From: Piper betle
Lineage: Eukaryota; Streptophyta; Magnoliopsida; Piperales; Piperaceae
Reading direction: 5' to 3'
NCBI GenBank assembly: GCA_033002965.1
Contig: JAURVB010009653.1
Location: 1-64,000, forward strand
DNA: 64,000 nucleotides
Shown piece after piece: positions 59,521 through 64,000 of the stretch (within the stretch, counting starts at the first letter, position 1; each line of letters begins with the position of its first letter). The notes below the pieces were generated by a model, which was not told where the DNA came from, did no database searches, and was given only the letters and a program-made list of their open reading frames with translations. Position numbers and translations under genes: made by a program.

Positions 59521-62340
59521 TATATATATGCGCTATAGTGCGCTGCCCTATTTTGGCAGCGCCAATGCGCTGCCTATTGTGGACCGTTGGATCTAATCCA
59601 ACGGTCCACAATCAACCTTCACAATCCCCCCTCTCCTCCCCCCCTTCGCCGCCCGCCGCCACCCCGTGCCCCTGCCGCCGCCGCCCCATGCCCCCATCCT
59701 GCCGGCCGCCCCTGCCCCTGCCCCACCGCTTCCCCTGCCCCTGCCGGCCTCCCTAGCCCCTGCCCCGCCCACCGGCCAGCCCATGCCCCCCGTCCGGCAG
59801 GCCGCCCCTGCCCCCGCCCCGCCGCTCCGCCTGCCCCAGCCGGCCTCCCCTGCCCCTGCCCCCGCCCCTGTCGGCCGCCGCAGCCTCCGCCCCAGCCCCC
59901 CGCCCTCGCTCGTAGCCATCGCCCCCCCCCCTCCCGCGGGTGGCCGGCGGCGAGGTCGCCGGCGGTGGGGTGGCGCGGCGAGAGAGAGCGGGGGGAACAG
60001 GGGAGGGTAAAATCGTAATAAAAACTTTACTCGGTCCTTGACTCGAGTTAATATTACGAAATAAATTAAAAAAATAAATTTTTTTATAATAAATACTTGA
60101 TTCGATCTCGCACGAGATCGAGTCAATATTACGAAATAAATTAAAAAATAAAATTTTTTTATAATAAATACTTGATTCAATCGCACACAAGATCGAGTCA
60201 ATATTACGAAATAAATTTAAAAAAATAAAATAATTTTGTAATAAAAACTTTATTTGGTCCCACACAAGACTGGCGCCGCATATTTCCCAGCAGGCCCATC
60301 CAGCCCCGAGGCGGCGACATTGTTGGCCAACGGGCTGCCGGCGGCAAGGTCGCCGGCAGGGGGTGGCGCGCCTAAACAAATGAGGAAATAAATTTTGACT
60401 CGCTCCCGACTCGAGTGAATATTACGAAATAAATTTTAAAAAATAAAATAAAATAATTTTGTAATAAAAACTTGACTAGCTCTAGACTCGAGTAAATATT
60501 ATAATTTTTTAATTTTTTTAAAATTTATTTCGTAATATTGAATCGGGTCAGGAGCGAGTCAAGTTTTTATTACGAAATTATTTTTAAATTTTTTAAATTT
60601 TATTTCATAATATTGACTCGAGTAGGGAGCGAGTTAAGTTTTTATTACAAAATTATTTTATTTTATTATTTAAAATTAATTTCTTAATATTGACTCGAGT
60701 CGGGAGCGGGGGTGACCGAGTCAAGTGTTTTTTAAATTTATTTTGTAATCAAAACTTGACTCGGTCCCGAGCGAGATCGAGTCAATTTTTTATTATAAAA
60801 CAAATTTATTACAAAATAAATTTAAAAAATAAATAATATCGTAATAAAAATTTGACTCAGTCGGACTCGAGTCAATACTACGAAATAAATTTGAAAAAAA
60901 TAAAATAATTTCATAATAAAAACTTGACTCGGTTCTCTGCAAATCGAGTCAAATTTTTATTACAAAATTATTTTATATTTTTTAAAATTTATTTCATAGT
61001 ATTAACTCGAGTTATGACTCGGAGTAGATTCCGAGTTAAATTTTTATTATGAAATTATTTTATTTTTTTAAAATTTATTTTGTAATAAAAATTTGGCTCG
61101 AATGTGATCGAGTAAAATTTTTATTACCATATTACCCTCCCCTGTTTCTTCCCCCCCCCTCTGTTTCCGGCGCCACCTCACCGCCGGCGACCTCGCCCAT
61201 CCCCGCCGACCACCCCTCTCGCCCGTCCCCACCGAACTGGGGAGGCCGCTGGGGCAGGCGCGACAGCGGGGCAGGGGTGGCCTGCGTGGCGGGGCTGGGG
61301 CTGGGCGGGGGTCGGGGTTGGGGCGGCCGGTGGGGGGCTGGGCGGCGGCAGGGGCGGGGCAGGCTGGGCGGGGGCAGGGGTAGCGGCGGGGGCGGGGCAA
61401 GGGCGGCCAGGAAGTGACCGGGTGGGAAATTTCGTCGACGGGGGAGGGGGGGTGTGCACTGTAATATAATCGTATATATATAGCAAAATGCTCCAATGTT
61501 ACCTTGTTTGGCAGCTTATTAAACGTGGGCTCTTTAATAGCCCACACTCTTTTTTCACGGCTCCTCGGTGCCCCCTAGCCCTGGCCCCATCCTACCCCTC
61601 ACCAAGTTCCCCTCGACCCCTCTCGCAACCGCCGTCCCCTACCGCTCCTGCTAGCAGCCGCGGTGGCCCCCCCCCCCCCCCCCCCACGTTGCTCCCACCC
61701 ACACAAGCCCCCCTCTCTTGCCGGTTTTTGCCGCACCCCGGCCCCACCACACCCCTGGCCCCGCCTACAGCCGTCACCCACCACCCCCGCCAGCAGCCAC
61801 GGTGGTCTCCCTCCCCGAGTTGCTCCTCCCGCTCACAGCCAGCCGTGCTTGGCCGGTGCAGCGCATTTCCCAGCAGGCCCACCTAGCCCCGAGGCAGCGA
61901 CATTATTGGCTAGCGGGCGGCAGGTGGCAAGGTCGCCGGCGGGGGGTGGCCCGCCAAAATAAATGGGGAAGAAACAGAGGAGGGTATTTTGATAATAAAA
62001 ACTTAACTTGATCGGACTCGAGTTAATATTACGAAATAAATTAAAAAAATAAAATAATTTCATAATAAAAACTTAACTTGATCCTGACTTTAGTTAATAT
62101 TACGAAAAAATTTAAAAATAAATAATTTCGTAATAAAAACTTTACTCGATCCCAACTGAAGTTAATATTACAAAATAATTTTTTTAAAAATAAAATAATT
62201 TCATCATAAAAACTTTCCTCAATCCCGACTCGAGTTAAAATAATTTATTACAGAATTATTTTATTTTTTAAATTTATTTTATAATAAAATTTATTCTGTA
62301 ATAAATTTATTTTGTAATAAAAACTTAACTCGAGTCGAGA
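57809..62340. repeat. Dispersed tandem GACTCGAGTC module
   Basis: A module of about 70-90 bp occurs many times in both orientations within elements B, C and D: CTCGACTC-like palindromic cores (TTGACTCGAGTCGGGAGCGA, TTGATTCGATCTCGCACGAG) each followed by TTTTTATTACGAAATTATTT and an A/T-rich tract. Adjacent copies often face each other, forming long imperfect inverted repeats. Single copies also occur in element A (about 1095-1205) and in the solo LTRs (about 5258-5310, 16450-16490 and 32225-32270). Confidence 0.75.
59530..61472. mobile_element. GC-rich element C, (TA)n-bounded, hairpin end
   Basis: The left end repeats that of element B: GCGCTGCC/GGCAGCGC palindrome (59540-59562) and a 17-bp-arm hairpin ATTGTGGACCGTTGGAT (59576-59612) in which both arms carry compensating changes relative to B (GGCCGTCGG to GGACCGTTGG). 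Then a C-rich arm (59630-59935), GACTCGAGTC modules (60009-60270), the conserved core (60272-60385), a longer module array (60390-61135) and a G-rich arm (61230-61455). The right flank is TATATATATA (61473-61482). It shares long near-identical stretches with B (for example 59935-60260 with 57735-58040). Non-coding. Confidence 0.65.
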
Positions 62341-62345
62341 CTGGG
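61483..62345. mobile_element. GC-rich element D, right end unclear
   Basis: The left end GCAAAATGCTCCAATGTTAC matches the inverted right end of element B (GCAAATGCTCCACTGTTACC), so D is a relative in the opposite orientation. It has a shorter hairpin GTGGGCT/AGCCCAC (61525-61545), a C-rich arm (61560-61850), the conserved core (61859-61975) and GACTCGAGTT modules (61985-62340). No G-rich right arm or terminal hairpin is seen, so it is truncated or merges into the AT-rich DNA that follows. Confidence 0.5.
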
Positions 62346-62920
62346 TGGGTGGGGGTTGTGTTACGGTTTATTCGAACCCAAAAATAATTTTTTAGGGGGT
62401 CATTTAATACTTATTTAATTTAAAATTATTGTTATTATTTTTTACTATTTACTATTAGGAAAGCAGTAGACTATAATTATAATTAAATTAACAATTTAAA
62501 ATCATTAATAAAATTTAATATATTTATACTGATACAATAACATTAAAATTTGTTAATTAATAAAGTATACTTAATTTAAAGTTTTACATATTATATATAT
62601 ATATATATTTACATATTATTATTTATTATTAAAATACTTAAATTATAATTCTAGTATAATAAAAGTACTTAAAAAATAGATTCTATTTACTTATTAAAAT
62701 TTTATATTTATCAAAATTAAAATTACCTTTAATATTTATAGACATTTTTTTTGTTAAAATTAAATAAACACTCATTTTTTATTTAAGGATAATATAATAA
62801 AATAATTTAAAATTAAGTTTGCATATTTTTAATATATATTATTAATAAATTTCAAATATACACCGGGTCGAGCGTGTCTTTTGATGATTTTGTACCCACA
62901 CACTTGTTAACGCATTGCTA
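62346..62920. other. AT-rich intergenic DNA
   Basis: Extremely AT-rich with a short TA run near 62590-62608. No gene signal. Confidence 0.45.
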
Positions 62921-62924
62921 GTGA

Positions 62925-63883
62925 TAGGGGTGGGCGTAGATGTCTTAATTTGTCTGACTGTCCAATGTCCGAAGCATGTCCGACCGAATTCGACCGAATT
63001 AAAACAAACTATACATGGACTTTTTTTGTCTGATCGAACGACCGACCAAGTGTCCGATATTTTATATCAATAATATAATGTCTTCAACATTTGTAATACT
63101 AATATTATAATTTATGAAAATTTCAAAATATAATATACCGTAAAATTAATTAAATCTATACATAAAATTGATATTTAATATCTTAAATATCCAAAAAAGA
63201 CATACATATAAAAACGATAAAAGTCACTCTTATATTTACGAATTTAGAACTATACATTCACATTAATAATCATATCAAACCACTTACAATTTAGTTAACA
63301 TGCTCTCAATTTTATAGTTAAATAAAAGATAATCAATGTATAGAAACTTTAAAATAATAATTGACATCAAAATGTAGTCTATGCTCTCAATTTTATAGTC
63401 AAACAAAAGATAATCAAGGTATAGAAACTTTAAAATAATCATTGACATCAAAATGTAGTCTAATCTTACGTATACTTCAAAGATAAAATATTTTAATAAT
63501 TGAATTTTCATCTAGCTCACCTACATGAAAAAAATATAAAAAATTTAATTACTCATGCTTATATCCTCTTTATTTTGAAATTAAAATGTTTCCCTTTAAT
63601 ATGCCTCTATAAATGAATAGTTTCATAACTTTCAGTTCCTTCAAATTTCTTTTTACAATAACGACAAATAAGAGATATTCTATTCTTCTAATATTTTCTA
63701 TCAAAATAGGCTCATCTATCAAATATTAGTTTTCTCTTTTTTGATAATGTATTGTCCATAGATTCTCCTTCTTTAGCAATCAAATTTTTGCTATCTTTTT
63801 TACCTCCACTTTTTTCATTTATATTTAATAATGAACTTGTATGATCCATTTTCGAAATAATATATATCACATTATAAACATAA
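62925..63883 (-). pseudogene. Decayed hAT transposon with BED finger, cut by an LTR
   Basis: On the minus strand (about 63850 down to 63540) the sequence reads MDHTSSLLNINEKSGGKKDS, then after several stops LICRYCKKKFEGTESYETIH and RHIKGKHFNFK, a BED-type C2H2 finger (C-x2-C ... H-x4-H) as found at the N-terminus of hAT transposases. Several in-frame stops interrupt it. The left end near 62925 (AGTGATAGGGGTGGGCGTAG) looks like a hAT terminus. The catalytic domain is missing. An 81-bp tandem duplication lies within. On its 5' side it is interrupted at 63884 by an LTR. Confidence 0.55.
63300..63461. repeat. 81-bp tandem duplication
   Basis: Two adjacent copies (63300-63380 and 63381-63461) beginning ATGCTCTCAATTTTATAG and ending CATCAAAATGTAGTCT, differing at about five positions. 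Older than the exact 130-bp duplication at 56 kb. Confidence 0.88.
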
Positions 63884-64000
63884 TGTAAAACCCGTTCTTT
63901 GAGTCAGGGTATTTATGCTTATGAACCAATTGGTTCAGACGTCGGTTTAAGTCGAGTATGTTTTAGAAAATGTGTACTGAGCCGACGTCAGTCTCATGTA
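63884..64000 (-). mobile_element. LTR, family 1, copy 4 (runs off the window)
   Basis: It begins TGTAAAACCCG and continues with GAACCAATTGGTTCAGACG, AAGTCGAGTATG and GTACTGAGCCGACGTCAGTC, matching the end of copy 1 in the same orientation. The expected target duplication is CATAA (63879-63883); the other end is outside the window, so solo LTR versus full element cannot be decided. Confidence 0.8.

Noticed and set aside
58924..59596. Gly/Arg-rich open frames of 180-210 aa in elements B and C
   Set aside because: Overlapping frames on both strands of G-rich repeat DNA, with no family resemblance. Treated as composition artefacts of transposable elements.

Overview
The window is nuclear DNA of a flowering plant, most likely a eudicot. 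Its genes have GT-AG introns with AT-rich interiors and encode plant-type families (clade-B PP2C phosphatase, Em/LEA_5, 3-ketoacyl-CoA synthase, ERdj3A/TMS1). Gene islands are separated by AT-rich DNA full of LTR, hAT, MITE-like and GC-rich elements. The species cannot be named from the sequence alone.

Layout. 1-11.9 kb is a graveyard of gene pieces and transposons: a GC-rich element between (TA)n runs, an Em/LEA_5 gene with a frameshift, the 3' half of a STRAP-like WD40 gene behind an unrelated 5' exon, a 2.65-kb solo LTR, remnants of a 3-ketoacyl-CoA synthase and an O-fucosyltransferase, and a TRIM element with one greatly enlarged LTR. 11.9-18.9 kb is a decayed hAT transposase gene split by a second solo LTR; its reading frame rejoins when the LTR and one target-site copy are removed. 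20.3-28.7 kb holds two intact genes, a clade-B PP2C with a MAPK-docking-like motif (341 aa) and EBP1/PA2G4 (394 aa). 29.4-32.7 kb is a third solo LTR. 33.2-36.2 kb is a rearrangement in which exon 1 of a RanBP1-like gene is fused to an inverted partial copy of the next gene's 5' region. 35.6-42.7 kb is a 14-exon gene for a plant-specific protein of about 1,125 aa and unknown function. 42.7-50.1 kb is mostly non-coding, with an 8-bp-TSD MITE and an unrecognised coding-like fragment. 50.1-53.1 kb is an intact ERdj3A/TMS1-type ER J-protein gene (536 aa). 57.2-62.3 kb is a cluster of three GC-rich, hairpin-ended elements abutting through (TA)n. The window ends with a second broken hAT gene and the start of a fourth LTR.

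The four intact genes are not a functional cluster. They are ordinary housekeeping or stress genes: MAPK-pathway phosphatase, growth and ribosome-associated factor, putative nuclear protein, ER chaperone. The most unusual content is the transposon biology: (TA)n-bounded GC-rich elements carrying palindromes near their ends and arrays of a GACTCGAGTC-centred module that also occurs in the solo LTRs, plus the inverted duplication at 33-36 kb.
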